This document shows positions 1 through 11,700 of a stretch of DNA of 64,000 bases, piece by piece. Position 1 is the first letter of the stretch; each line of letters begins with the position of its first letter. The notes under the pieces are model-generated. The model did not search any database. It saw nothing but the letters and a program-made list of their open reading frames with translations, and was not told the origin of the DNA. Made by a program: the position numbers and the translations under genes. This DNA comes from Rugalucina vietnamica (lineage: Eukaryota; Mollusca; Bivalvia; Lucinida; Lucinidae): positions 60,724,761 through 60,788,760 of the forward strand of contig OZ024869.1 of the NCBI GenBank assembly GCA_964017185.1. Reading direction: 5' to 3'.

Positions 1-3000
1 TTGACACTAACGGTTGCAACTGCAATGCTAAGTGTTGACATAAACGGTTGCAACGTGTGAACGTGTTGAAATTAACGTAAGCAAATGCTACACTGTTATA
101 ATGTTATAACGGTTGTAACTGCAACGCTTAGTTTTAACGCATTGTAACCGAAATGCTTAGTGTTAACGTGTTGCAACTGCAACGCTTAGTGTAAACATGT
201 TGACACTAACGGTTGCAACTGCAATGCTAAGTGTTAACATGTTGACATAAACGGTTGCAACGTTTTAACGTGTTGAAATTAACGTAAGCAAATGCTACAC
301 TTACTGTTATAATGTTGACACTTACGGTTGTAACTGCAACGCTTAGTTTTAACGTGTTGCCACTAACGCTTGCAACTGCAATGCTTAATGTTAACGTATT
401 GCCTTTAAAGGTTGTTACTGCAACGGTTAGTGCTTACATGTTGACACTAACGTTTGCAACTGCAACGCTTAGCTTTAACGTGTTGCCACTAACGCTTAAT
501 GTTAACGTGTTGCATTTAAGGTTGCAACTGTAACGGTTAGTGCTTACATGTTGACACTAACGTTTGCAACTGTTTTAACGGTTGCAAATGCAAAGCTTAG
601 TGTTTACGTGTTGTCATTAACGGTTTTAACTGCAACGCTTAGTTTTAACATGTTGCCACGGTATTAACGGTTGCAAATCCAATGCTTAGTGCTAACGTGT
701 TGCAATTAACGGTTATAACTACAACGCTTAGTTTTAACGTGTTGACATGGTTTTAATGGTTGCAAATGCAAAGCTTAGTGTTTACGTGTTGTCATTAACG
801 GTTTTAACTACAACGCTTAGTTTTAACGCATTGTAACCGCAATGCTTAGTGTTAACGTGTTGTCATTAACGGTTGCAACTGCAAGGCTTAGTGTAAACAT
901 GTTGACACTAACGCTTGCAACTGCAATGCTAAGTGTTAACATGTTGACATAAACGGTTGCAACGTGTTAACGTGTTGAAATTAACGTAAACGAATGCTAC
1001 ACTTACTGTAATGTTGACACTAACGGTTGTAACTGCAACGCTTAGTTTTAACGTGTTGCCACTAACGCTTGCAACTGCAATGCTTAATGTTAACGTGTTG
1101 CCTTTAAAGGTTGCAACTGCAACGGTTAATGCTTACATGTTGACACTAACGTTTGCAACTGCAACGCTTAGCTTTAACGTGTTGCCACTAATGCTTAATG
1201 TTAACGTGTTGCCATTAAAGGTTGCAACTGTAACGGTTAGTGCTTACATGTTGACACTAACGTTTGCAACTGTTTTAACGGTTGCAAATGCAAAGCTTAG
1301 TGTTTACGTGTTGCCATTAACGGTTTTAACTACAACGCTTAGTTTTAACGTGTTGACACGGTTTTAACGGTTGCAAATGCAAAGCTTAGTGTTTACGTGT
1401 TGTCATTAACGGTTTTAACTGCAACGCTTAGTTTTAACATGTTGCCACGGTATTAACGGTTGCAAATCCAATGCTTAGTGCTAACGTGTTGCAATTAACG
1501 GTTATAACTACAACGCTTAGTTTTAACGTGTTGACATGGTTTTAATGGTTGCAACTGCAAAGCTTAGTGTTTACGTGTTGTCATTAACGGTTTTAACTAC
1601 AACGCTTAGTTTTAACGCGTTGTAACCGCAATGCTTAGTGTTAACGTGTTGTAATTAACGGTTGCAACTGCAACGCTTAGTGTAAACATGTTGACACTAA
1701 TGGTTGCAACTGCAATGCTAAGTGTTAACATGTTGACATAAACGGTTGCAACGTGTTAACGTGTTGAAATTAACGTAAGCAAATGCTACACTTACTGTAA
1801 TGTTGAAACTAACGGTTGTAACTGCAACGCTTAGTTTTAACGTGTTGCCACTAACGCTTGCAACTGCAATGCTTAATGTTAACGTGTTGCCTTTAAAGGT
1901 TGCAACTGCAACGGTTAGTGCTTACATGTTGACACTAACGTTTGTAACTGCAACACTTAGCTTTAACGTGTTGCCACTAACGCTTAATGTTAACGTGTTG
2001 CCATTAAAGGTTGCAACTGTAACGGTTAGTGCTTCCATGTTGACACTAACGTTTGCAACTGTTTTGACGGTTGCAAATGCAAAGCTTAGTGTTTACGTGT
2101 TGCCATTAACGGTTTTAACTACAACGCTTAGTTTCAACGTGTTGACACGGTTTTAACGGTTGCAAATGCAAAGCAGCTTACGTGTTGCCATTAACGGTTT
2201 TAACTGCAACGCTTAGTTTTTACATGTTGCCACGGTATTAACGGTTGCAAATCCAATGCTTTGTGCCACTAACGCTTGCAACTGCAATGCTTAATGTTAA
2301 CGTGTTGCCTTTAAAGGTTGCAACTGCAACGGTTAATGCTTACATGTTGACACTAACGTTTGCAACTGCAACGCCTAGCTTTAACGTGTTGCCACTAACG
2401 CTTAATGTTAACGTGTTGCCATTAAAGGTTGCAACTGTAACGGTTAGTGCTTACATGTTGACACTAACGTTTGCAACTGTTTTAACGGTTGCAAATGCAA
2501 AGCTTAGTGTTTACGTGTTGCCATTAACGGTTTTAACTACAACGCTTAGTTTTAACGTGTTGACACGGTTTTAACTGTTGCAAATGCAAAGCTTAGTGTT
2601 TACGTGTTGGCATTAACGGTTTTAACTGCAACGCTTAGTTTTAACATGTTGCCACGGTATTAACGGTTGCAAATCCAATGCTTAGTGCTAACGTGTTGCA
2701 ATTAACGGTTATAACTACAACACTTAGTTTTAACGTGTTGACATGGTTTTAATAGTTGCAAATGCAAAGCTTAGTGTTTACGTGTTGTCATTAACGGTTT
2801 TAACTGCAACGCTTAGTTTTAACGTGTTGCCACGGTATTAACGGTTGCAAATCCAATGCTTAGTGCTAATGTGTTGCAATTAACGGTTATAACTACAACG
2901 CTTAGTTTTAACGTGTTGACATGGTTTTAATGGTTGCAAATGCAAAGCTTAGTGTTTACGTGTTGTCATTAACGGTTTTAACTACAACGCTTAGTTTTAA

Positions 3001-6000
3001 CGCATTGTAACCGCAATGCTTAGTGTTAACGTGTTGTCATTAACGGTTGCAACTGCAAGGCTTAGTGTAAACATGTTGACACTAACGGTTGCAACTGCAA
3101 TGCTAAGTGTTAACATGTTGACATAAACGGTTGCAACGTGTTAACGTGTTGAAATTAACGTAAACGAATGCTACACTTACTGTAATGTTGACACTAACGG
3201 TTGTAACTGCAACGCTTAGTTTTAACGTGTTGCCACTAACGCTTGCAACTGCAATGCTTAATGTTAACGTGTTGCCTTTAAAGGTTGCAACTGCAACGGT
3301 TAATGCTTACATGTTGACACTAACGTTTGCAACTGCAACGCTTAGCTTTAACGTGTTGCCACTAACGCTTAATGTTAACGTGTTGCCATTAAAGGTTGCA
3401 ACTGTAACGGTTAGTGCTTACATGTTGACACTAACGTTTGCAACTGTTTTAACGGTTGCAAATGCAAAGCTTAGTGTTTACGTGTTGCCATTAACGGTTT
3501 TAACTACAACGCTTAGTTTTAACGTGTTGACACGGTTTTAATGCTAAGTGTTGACATAAACGGTTGCAACGTGTTAACGTGTTGAAATTAAAGTAAGCAA
3601 ATGCTACACTGTTATAATGTTATAACGGTTGTAACTGCAACGCTTAGTTTTAACGCATTGTAACCGAAATGCTTAGTGTTAACGTGTTGCAACTGCAACG
3701 CTTAGTGTAAACATGTTGACACTAACGGTTGCAACTGCAATGCTAAGTGTTAACATGTTGACATAAACGGTTGCAACGTTTTAACGTGTTGAAATTAACG
3801 TAAGCAAATGCTACACTTACTGTTATAATGTTGACACTTTCGGTTGTAACTGCAACGCTTAGTTTTAACGTGTTGCCACTAACGCTTGCAACTGCAATGC
3901 TTAATGTTAACGTGTTGCCTTTAAAGGTTGTAACTGCAACGGTTAGTGCTTACATGTTGACACTAACGTTTGCAACTGCAACGCTTAGCTTTAACGTGTT
4001 GCCACTAACGCTTAATGTTAACGTGTTGCATTTAAGGTTGCAACTGTAACGGTTAGTGCTTACATGTTGACACTAACGTTTGCAACTGTTTTAACGGTTG
4101 CAAATGCAAAGCTTAGTGTTTACGTGTTGTCATTAACGGTTTTAACTGCAACGCTTAGTTTTAACATGTTGCCACGGTATTAACGGTTGCAAATCCAATG
4201 CTTAGTGCTAACGTGTTGCAATTAACGGTTATAACTACAACGCTTAGTTTTAACGTGTTGACATGGTTTTAATGGTTGCAAATGCAAAGCTTAGTGTTTA
4301 CGTGTTGTCATTAACGGTTTTAACTACAACGCTTAGTTTTAACGCATTGTAACCGCAATGCTTAGTGTTAACGTGTTGTCATTAACGGTTGCAACTGCAA
4401 GGCTTAGTGTAAACATGTTGACACTAACGGTTGCAACTGCAATGCTAAGTGTTAACATGTTGACATAAACGGTTGCAACGTGTTAACGTGTTGAAATTAA
4501 CGTAAACGAATGCTACACTTACTGTAATGTTGACACTAACGGTTGTAACTGCAACGCTTAGTTTTAACGTGTTGCCACTAACGCTTGCAACTGCAATGCT
4601 TAATGTTAACGTGTTGCCTTTAAAGGTTGCAACTGCAACGGTTAATGCTTACATGTTGACACTAACGTTTGCAACTGCAACGCTTAGCTTTAACGTGTTG
4701 CCACTAACGCTTAATGTTAACGTGTTGCCATTAAAGGTTGCAACTGTAACGGTTAGTGCTTACATGTTGACACTAACGTTTGCAACTGTTTTAACGGTTG
4801 CAAATGCAAAGCTTAGTGTTTACGTGTTGCCATTAACGGTTTTAACTACAACGCTTAGTTTTAACGTGTTGACACGGTTTTAACGGTTGCAAATGCAAAG
4901 CTTAGTGTTTACGTGTTGTCATTAACGGTTTTAACTACAACGCTTAGTTTTAACGCATTGTAACCGCAATGCTTAGTGTTAACGTGTTGTCATTAACGGT
5001 TGCAACTGCAACGCTTAGTGTAAACATGTTGCCACGGTATTAACGGTTGCAAATCCAATGCTTAGTGCTAATGTGTTGCAATTAACGGTTATAACTACAA
5101 CGCTTAGTTTTAACGTGTTGACATGGTTTTAATGGTTGCAAATGCAAAGCTTAGTGTTTACGTGTTGTCATTAACGGTTTTAACTACAACGCTTAGTTTT
5201 AACGCATTGTAACCGCAATGCTTAGTGTTAACGTGTTGTCATTAACGGTTGCAACTGCAACGCTTAGTGTAAACATGTTGACACTAACGGTTGCAACTGC
5301 AATGCTAAGTGTTAACATGTTGACATAAACGGTTGCAACGTGTTAACGTGTTGAAATTAACGTAAACGAATGCTACACTTACTGTAATGTTGACACTAAC
5401 GGTTGTAACTGCAACGCTTAGTTTTAACGTGTTGCCACTAACGCTTGCAACTGCAATGCTTAATGTTAACGTGTTGCCTTTAAAGGTTGCAACTGCAACG
5501 GTTAATGCTTACATGTTGACACTAACGTTTGCAACTACAACGCTTAGCTTTAACGTGTTGCCACTAACGCTTAATGTTAACGTGTTGCCATTAAAGGTTG
5601 CAAATGTAACGGTTAGTGCTTACATGTTGACACTAACGTTTGCAACTGTTTTAACGGTTGCAAATGCAAAGCTTAGTGTTTACGTGTTGCCATTAACGGT
5701 TTTAACTACAACGCTTAGTTTTAACGTGTTGACACGGTTTTAACGGTTGCAAATGCAAAGCTTAGTGTTTACGTGTTGTCATTAACGGTTTTAACTGCAA
5801 CGCTTAGTTTTAACATGTTGCCACGGTATTAACGGTTGCAAATCCAATGCTTAGTGCTAACGTGTTGCAATTAACGGTTATAACTACAACGCTTAGTTTT
5901 AACGTGTTGACATGGTTTTAATGGTTGCAACTGCAAAGCTTAGTGTTTACGTGTTGTCATTAACGGTTTTAACTACAACGCTTAGTTTTAACGCATTGTA

Positions 6001-6274
6001 ACCGCAATGCTTAGTGTTAACGTGTTGTAATTAACGGTTGCAACTGCAACGCTTAGTGTAAACATGTTGACACTAATGGTTGCAACTGCAATGCTAAGTG
6101 TTAACATGTTGACATAAACGGTTGCAACGTGTTAACGTGTTGAAATTAACGTAAGCAAATGCTACACTTACTGTAATGTTGAAACTAACGGTTGTAACTG
6201 CAACGCTTAGTTTTAACGTGTTGCCACTAACGCTTGCAACTGCAATGCTTAATGTTAACGTGTTGCCTTTAAAG
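1..6274. repeat. Satellite array, segment A (42/47-bp monomers)
   Basis: This is tandem DNA built from a monomer that typically starts TGTTG and ends TTTTAACG. Most copies are exactly 42 bp or 47 bp, with truncated copies of 8, 23, 27, 29 and 39 bp and one 60-bp fused copy recurring in a fixed order. That order forms a higher-order repeat of 789 bp (for example the unit starting at 1011 and the next at 1800). The array runs off the left edge of the window. It is interrupted at 6275 by the LTR retrotransposon and resumes at 13091 in the same monomer. No real gene is visible. Open frames of 73 to 118 codons exist only because 42 is a multiple of three. Confidence 0.95.
6271..6274. other. Target-site duplication of LTR element, left copy (AAAG)
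   Basis: AAAG precedes the LTR and recurs at 13091-13094 after it. Removing the element restores the standard satellite sequence CCTTTAAAGGTTGCA. A 4-bp duplication is within the range of Ty3/gypsy integrases. Confidence 0.9.
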
Positions 6275-7063
6275 TGTGACGTGCAGCGTGTTCCGAGCGG
6301 CTTGAACACTTATAAAAATGCGATGAGATGTAGTGAGCTAATTCGAGCCTGCCTAGCTCCTCTAGCTCCGTAAGGATATGACAAGTTAAAGTGATAAAAA
6401 AATGATTATTCCCAATTTAGACAGAGTTTCCTACTCCAAAAATGATTTGCGTGTGTCCCCTTAGATAACTTTCTAAGGTAAGCTCAAATTTGAATATTTT
6501 ACAAAATGATTGCAGTTGCATTTATAAAAACAAAAATCATCAAGAGTTATAAACATTTATTATAATGAAAACAATATTGAATCAACACGGCTCACTTGGG
6601 CTCACTAATTTCGGATAGCTCCGTGAACGACTAGCTCATAGATAAAACAGCTAAATGAGGCTCATTTCTACAGGAAGCATGAGCTGAAGATTGGGCTCCT
6701 TTCTGTTTCTTAGTATGAGTAATGTTATACTTTTTCTACAGAGTAGGAAAGCCAATATTTCAGGCACGTCTACGACTCTATAGAAATATTACCTTATCAA
6801 TGCTGCAAGATCTGGCATAGAAGTCCTTTAGCGTGGCTCACTTCCAGCTTTTATACCTCTGGTTAATTGTCTTGCTGTTTTGATTGGATAATAAGACCTG
6901 TTCATCGACTGGTCAGTTGAAAACGAAAGTAGGCATTTGATTGGTTAATTTCGTGATCATTTCATTGGTCAAAGAAGTCGCAATTTCAATCCGTTTTGGT
7001 GATCAAGCTCTACCACTGAATGTAAACACTTTCTGTGTACTGTATTGAGGCTATTTTGTCACA
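6275..7063 (-). repeat. 3' LTR of the gypsy element
   Basis: The LTR is 789 bp with termini TGTGAC/GTCACA. On the minus strand it contains an AATAAA (plus-strand TTTATT at 6556-6561) about 290 bp downstream of its TATA box, which is a plausible polyadenylation signal. Confidence 0.95.
6556..6561 (-). promoter_or_regulatory. Candidate polyadenylation signal in 3' LTR
   Basis: AATAAA on the minus strand lies downstream of the LTR TATA box in element orientation. The hexamer is common in AT-rich DNA, so the assignment is tentative. Confidence 0.35.
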
Positions 7064-7076
7064 TTACCCACGCCTC
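7064..7076 (-). other. Candidate polypurine tract
   Basis: On the minus strand the 13 bases abutting the 3' LTR read GAGGCGTGGGTAA, mostly purine. This is the expected place for the plus-strand primer of reverse transcription. It is not a perfect purine run. Confidence 0.55.
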
Positions 7077-7185
7077 GAAATACATCCGTCCCGGATGGTA
7101 TAATAAATACAAAATTAAAGAAAAGAAAATCATAATCATATCTCTTTATCTGCAACAACAACAAAAAAAATCATAGTGTTACCTA

Positions 7186-8712
7186 CTAGTACTTTGTAAT
7201 GTAATCAGAAAGCCAATATGGGGGTCTTCGTGTTCTTTGCATACTTTCTGGAGCCCAATTCCCACCTACACCTTCCATGTCTATGATTACATCATTGTTT
7301 GTGTTTGTTTCTTTCACTGAATCATTTGTGCTTTCTGGCTCATTATTTTGTCCATCTGAAATCAAATCTTCATGTTCCAGCCTTTGACTCCTTTTCAGTC
7401 TCATTCTGTCAATATGTATTACTTGTGGTTTCCCTCTTTGACCACAGTTTACCTTAAAGGTAACATCTGTACACTTTTCAAGTATTTTGAAAGGACCTTT
7501 CCAACGATTTGTCAGTTTCGGAGACTGACCAGGAAGATATCTGGGAAAGTACACATACACTTCATCATCTTTATTGAACTTCTGCCAACTGAGCTTCAAG
7601 TCATGAAGTGATTTTTGTCTCAATATAGCTCCCGGAACATGGTTTCTTACACAACTGTATGCCTCCTCGAGCTTTTCTTTGAGGGCCCATGCCCACTGGT
7701 TCTCTGGGATACTTCTGATACTGGACGGCATTTCATACATGATATCCAAAGGTGTAGACACTTCTCTACCAAGCATGAGATAGTTTGGGCTGAATCCAGT
7801 TGTTTCATGCTCCGCTGATCTATATGCCATAGTCAGAAATGGTAAGTGCTCATCCCAGTCAGATTGGTGATTGTTTATGTAAGATTTCAACATTCTCACC
7901 AGTGTTTTATTGAAACGTTCCACCATTCCATCTGACTGTGGGTGATACGGAGTTGTGCGTGTTTTCTTTATATGCAGCACTTTACACATTTCTAAGAAGA
8001 GCTGACTCTCATATTGCCGACCCTGATCTGAATGTATGATGTATGGCACACCAAATCTTGATACAACTTCTCTAACGATAATATCTGCTACCGTTCTTGC
8101 CTCCATATTGGGCATCGGAAATGCTTCTGTCCACTTGGTGTAGTAATCTGATACCACCAAAATATATCTGTTGCCTTTATCGGTAACAGGTAGCTCACCC
8201 AATATATCTGTTGCAATCCTTTCCATTGGTCTACTAGCTCCTACAATTTGCATAGGGGCTCTGGGTGTTTTGAGAGGACCTTTACTTTTCTGGCATTTTT
8301 CACAACCAGCAACATAGTGTCTCACATCCCGCTGTAGACCTGGCCAGTAATATGATTGGCGTACTTTGCTTAGTGTCTTTTTGATCCCTAGATGTCCAGC
8401 TGTTTGGTGATCATGACAGTATGACAGAACCTTCCTTCTTTCACTTAATGGTACGATAGCCTGCAATATTGTACCTTTTTGATCTTCCCATTTTCTGTAT
8501 AGAATTTCATTTTCTATATCTAACATTTGTCTTTGTGCCCACAAAGCTTTTACTACCGAACCCTGTGAGCTCATTGCTGATCTTTCCGGATTAATGCCGC
8601 CTTTTATCCACTGTGTGACTGTAGAAATTTCCTTATCACTTTGTTGAAGATCCTTGAGGGATTCTTTACTAGTCACGTCTTGTTGTCTGTTGGTCTCGTT
8701 TCCATCAGACAT
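7186..8712 (-). CDS. int: Retrotransposon integrase (DD35E, GPF motif)
   Basis: This open frame has 508 codons and lies in the same reading frame as the upstream polyprotein, separated by one TAA and five sense codons. Residues 97-140 form the HHCC zinc-binding domain (H102 or H100, H107, C137, C140). The catalytic core has D169, D229 and E265, with 35 residues between the last two (DD35E). A C-terminal GPY/F-type motif, WKGPF, lies at 404-408. A hydrophilic tail follows. The protein would join cDNA ends to target DNA. The first ATG is given as the start, but natural translation probably comes as part of Pol, so the ATG may not be a true initiator. There is no chromodomain and no envelope frame downstream. 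Confidence 0.93.
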   Translation of the reverse strand: MSDGNETNRQQDVTSKESLKDLQQSDKEISTVTQWIKGGINPERSAMSSQGSVVKALWAQRQMLDIENEILYRKWEDQKGTILQAIVPLSERRKVLSYCHDHQTAGHLGIKKTLSKVRQSYYWPGLQRDVRHYVAGCEKCQKSKGPLKTPRAPMQIVGASRPMERIATDILGELPVTDKGNRYILVVSDYYTKWTEAFPMPNMEARTVADIIVREVVSRFGVPYIIHSDQGRQYESQLFLEMCKVLHIKKTRTTPYHPQSDGMVERFNKTLVRMLKSYINNHQSDWDEHLPFLTMAYRSAEHETTGFSPNYLMLGREVSTPLDIMYEMPSSIRSIPENQWAWALKEKLEEAYSCVRNHVPGAILRQKSLHDLKLSWQKFNKDDEVYVYFPRYLPGQSPKLTNRWKGPFKILEKCTDVTFKVNCGQRGKPQVIHIDRMRLKRSQRLEHEDLISDGQNNEPESTNDSVKETNTNNDVIIDMEGVGGNWAPESMQRTRRPPYWLSDYITKY

Positions 8713-8727
8713 GGCACTTAGCGTTTC

Positions 8728-8730
8728 TTA
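8728..8730 (-). other. In-frame stop between RNase H and integrase
   Basis: The minus strand reads TAA followed by GAA. Frame phase is identical before and after (12240 and 8712 are both multiples of 3), so this single codon is all that divides Pol. It may be a fresh nonsense mutation, a stop that is read through, or a family trait. The sequence alone does not decide. Confidence 0.9.
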
Positions 8731-11700
8731 CATTTCCTTTCCTCTGCACTGTCCACAGCTATGCCTACTCAGTGCATCAGCATTTTTATGCTGTGTACCC
8801 GGTCGATGCTGGATTTCCATGTCATAGGTTGATAGAACCTCAATCCATCTTGCAAGCTGTCCTTCTGGATTCTTAAAATTGAGCAACCATCTCAATGAGC
8901 CATGATCCGTTCTTACTTTGAATCTTTTTCCGTACAGATAATGACGGAAATATTTAACAAAGTGTACTACAGCTAAGAGCTCTTTCCTTGTCACACAATA
9001 CTTTTGCTCTGATTTTGTGAGAGCTCTGCTAGCATATGCAACGACCTTTCCTTGACCTTCAATATTTTGTGAAAGTACAGCACCAATTGCTGTGTTGCTT
9101 GCATCTGTGTCAAGAATGAATGGCTCATCAAAATTTGGAAAACTCAAAATGGGAGCCTGTGTTAGCTTTGACTTTAATGTCTCAAAAGCTGCTTGACAAT
9201 CTTCTGTCCAGACGAATTTCTGTTTCTTTTCTGTCAACTTATTGAGGGGTTTCACAATGCTGGCAAATCCTTTGATATAGCGTCTATAATAACTACAGAG
9301 CCCTACAAATGAGCGCACTTCAGTAATATTGCTTGGCTCCTTCCATTCTTTGACAATCTCTATTTTCTTTGGATCTGTAGCTATGCCCTCTGTGGATATA
9401 ATATGCCCGAGGAATTCGACCTGCTCCGCAAAAATATGACACTTCTTAGCTTTCAATTTCAAGCCTGCGGATGACAGTCTGTTGAATACTGTCTCCAGAT
9501 TCTGAAGCATTTCATCGAAAGACTTGGCTATCACAATTATGTCATCAAGGTATATGAGACAGATGTCCCACTGTAGCCCTGATAACACGGTCTCCATGAG
9601 CCTTTCGAATGTGGCAGGTGCATTGCACAAGCCAAATGGCATAACGCGGAACTGGTATAACCCTCTTTTTGTGGCAAACGCTGTTTTCGGCTTGTCTTCT
9701 GGCTCCAGCTCAACTTGCCAATATCCTGAGCACAGGTCTAGCGTTGAAAACCATTGTGCTCCAGACAAATGGTCGAGTGAATCATCTATCCTGGGTAGAG
9801 GGTACGCATCTTTCACTGTCAACTCATTTAATTTCCGATAATCAACACAAAAACGTGTTGTGCCATCTTTCTTTTTAGCCAACACCACTCCTGCTGACCA
9901 AGGACTCACTGATGGCTCAATAACATCACGTTCTAACATATCGTCAATGTGTTGATCCACCTCTTGTTTCATATGCACTGGTATTCTGCGTAGAGGTTGC
10001 TTTACGGGTGGTCTATCATTGGTCTTGATGCCATGTCTCACTATGCCCGTTTTTCCTAGCTCTTTATCATTGTTGGCAAATAGGCTACTATGTTTCAAAA
10101 GTAGCTCTTCAACTTGCTTTGTTTGCTTTTTAGTAATTTGCGGACTCATTTTCTTTAACAGGTCCTTAACAGCTGGTGACAGGCCCTTTTTGTTAGTATG
10201 CTGTTCATTAGAATCCATGACTTTGTCTACTGGGCTCATTGATGCCACAAATGTTCCTGAGTGTATGGTTTTTACATCCTGTGACAAATTCATGATTCTT
10301 AAAGGGACTTTCCTGCTATTGTCAACTAAGGCTTTTGCTACTAAGCCTTGATCTGAATTTGTAAAGGTTTCCTCTGGCTCCACCAGGCTCATCCCTTTTG
10401 GCAAATAATCATTCTCTAGGATTTTCACATCTCCATAGATAATTATCTCAGATCGTGGAGGTATGCTGCATGTTTCCCCTACAGATATTCGATAGCATCC
10501 TATCGAACCCTCAGAAAGCATTGGGACTTCATCCGAGCCTATTAGCAATTTCTTGTTTACAATGTCCACTTTACATTTGTATTTACTGAAGAAATCTAGC
10601 CCTATCACTCCATCCATTGCAATGTCTGCAATTGCTAGCTCTTGTTTGTACATCTTTTGTCCTATTTTAAGGCTTAATTCCGTTTTCCCTGCTACTTTAA
10701 TGGGTTCATTCGTTGCTGACACTATTTCCTTTCTGACCGCCTCTAATCCACTATCACCGCCAAGTGAGCTCTTTACTGAGTTGTACAAATCTGTGTTTAA
10801 GATTGTCAGAGTAGCTCCAGTGTCAACGAGCAATTTGACATTCTTCTCACAAATCTGAGCAGTTACAAATAATCCAGAATTTTCTGTGCTCCTTTTAATT
10901 CCAGTTTGTTTTCCTGGTTTGTTTTGGAAAGGACCTTGATTTGCTCCCTGCAATCCTCGACCTCGGCCACGACCTGGGCCCCTTCTACTAGATTGATTCT
11001 TAAAGTAACAATCCCTGCCGATGTGATTTGTCCGACCACATATATTACAGCTCATTTTAGAGTTGCTCTGTCTTGTTTCTGTCCGTGGTGCTGTTTGACT
11101 CCGTCTCTGAGACTTCAAGTCATTAATTTCTTTCTGCAGGTCTTCTAATCGGCTCAATAATTTCTGGAAATCTTTCTTTGACTGCTCCGTTTCTGTCGCA
11201 TCTACTGGGCGTAAGTAACCCTTGAGCTCCTTATTCTTTTCTTCCACTTTGACAAATGCCTCCAACTCTACTGCCTGCCGAATAGCATCATTAAGTGTCG
11301 CTGGCTTAGACTGCTTGATTCTCAAACGCATATCAGAGCTTATAAGAGCATCTATAAAATACTCTTTTGCCAATGTTTCCTTGACATCATATGGAGCAGT
11401 TGGATATGCGAGGTTTGTTAATCGTCTTATGCTTTGGCCTAGCTCTGGCAAACTATCTGTGGCTCTTTGTTTTCTCTCTCGTAGCTGGGCTCTGTGTAGC
11501 TCCATTTGATTTGGTGGAGAGAATCGCTCATTCAATGCCGTAATGAGCTCTCCATACTTCTTTGGGACGCCTCCTGCTAGGTCTCCTAACACTGATTGTG
11601 CTTGGCCACGAAGTGACACAGCCAGGTACATTGCTTTATCTTCGTCACTCCAATGTCCCAATGATGCACAAGCTTCGAAGTGTGACTTGTAGTCCAACCA

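Noticed and set aside
100..320. TTGACA and TATAAT boxes resembling a bacterial promoter
   Set aside because: They are monomer text repeated hundreds of times, with irregular spacing, in animal DNA.
1011..1367. Repeated 118-codon open frames throughout the satellite, encoding 14-residue periodic peptides
   Set aside because: The period of 14 residues equals the 42-bp monomer. Frames end wherever a 47-bp monomer shifts phase, and the minus strand is partly open too. There are no start, splice or codon-bias signals.
1..6274. CRISPR array
   Set aside because: Repeats abut each other with no unique spacers, there are no cas genes and the context is eukaryotic.
6275..7063. LTR length equals the satellite higher-order unit (both 789 bp)
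   Set aside because: The sequences are unrelated, so the equal length is coincidence.
7064..7185. Envelope-like third gene in the gypsy element
   Set aside because: Only about 120 bp separate the integrase stop from the 3' LTR.
9524..11509. Plus-strand open frames inside the retrotransposon
   Set aside because: They are antisense shadows of the Gag-Pol frame.
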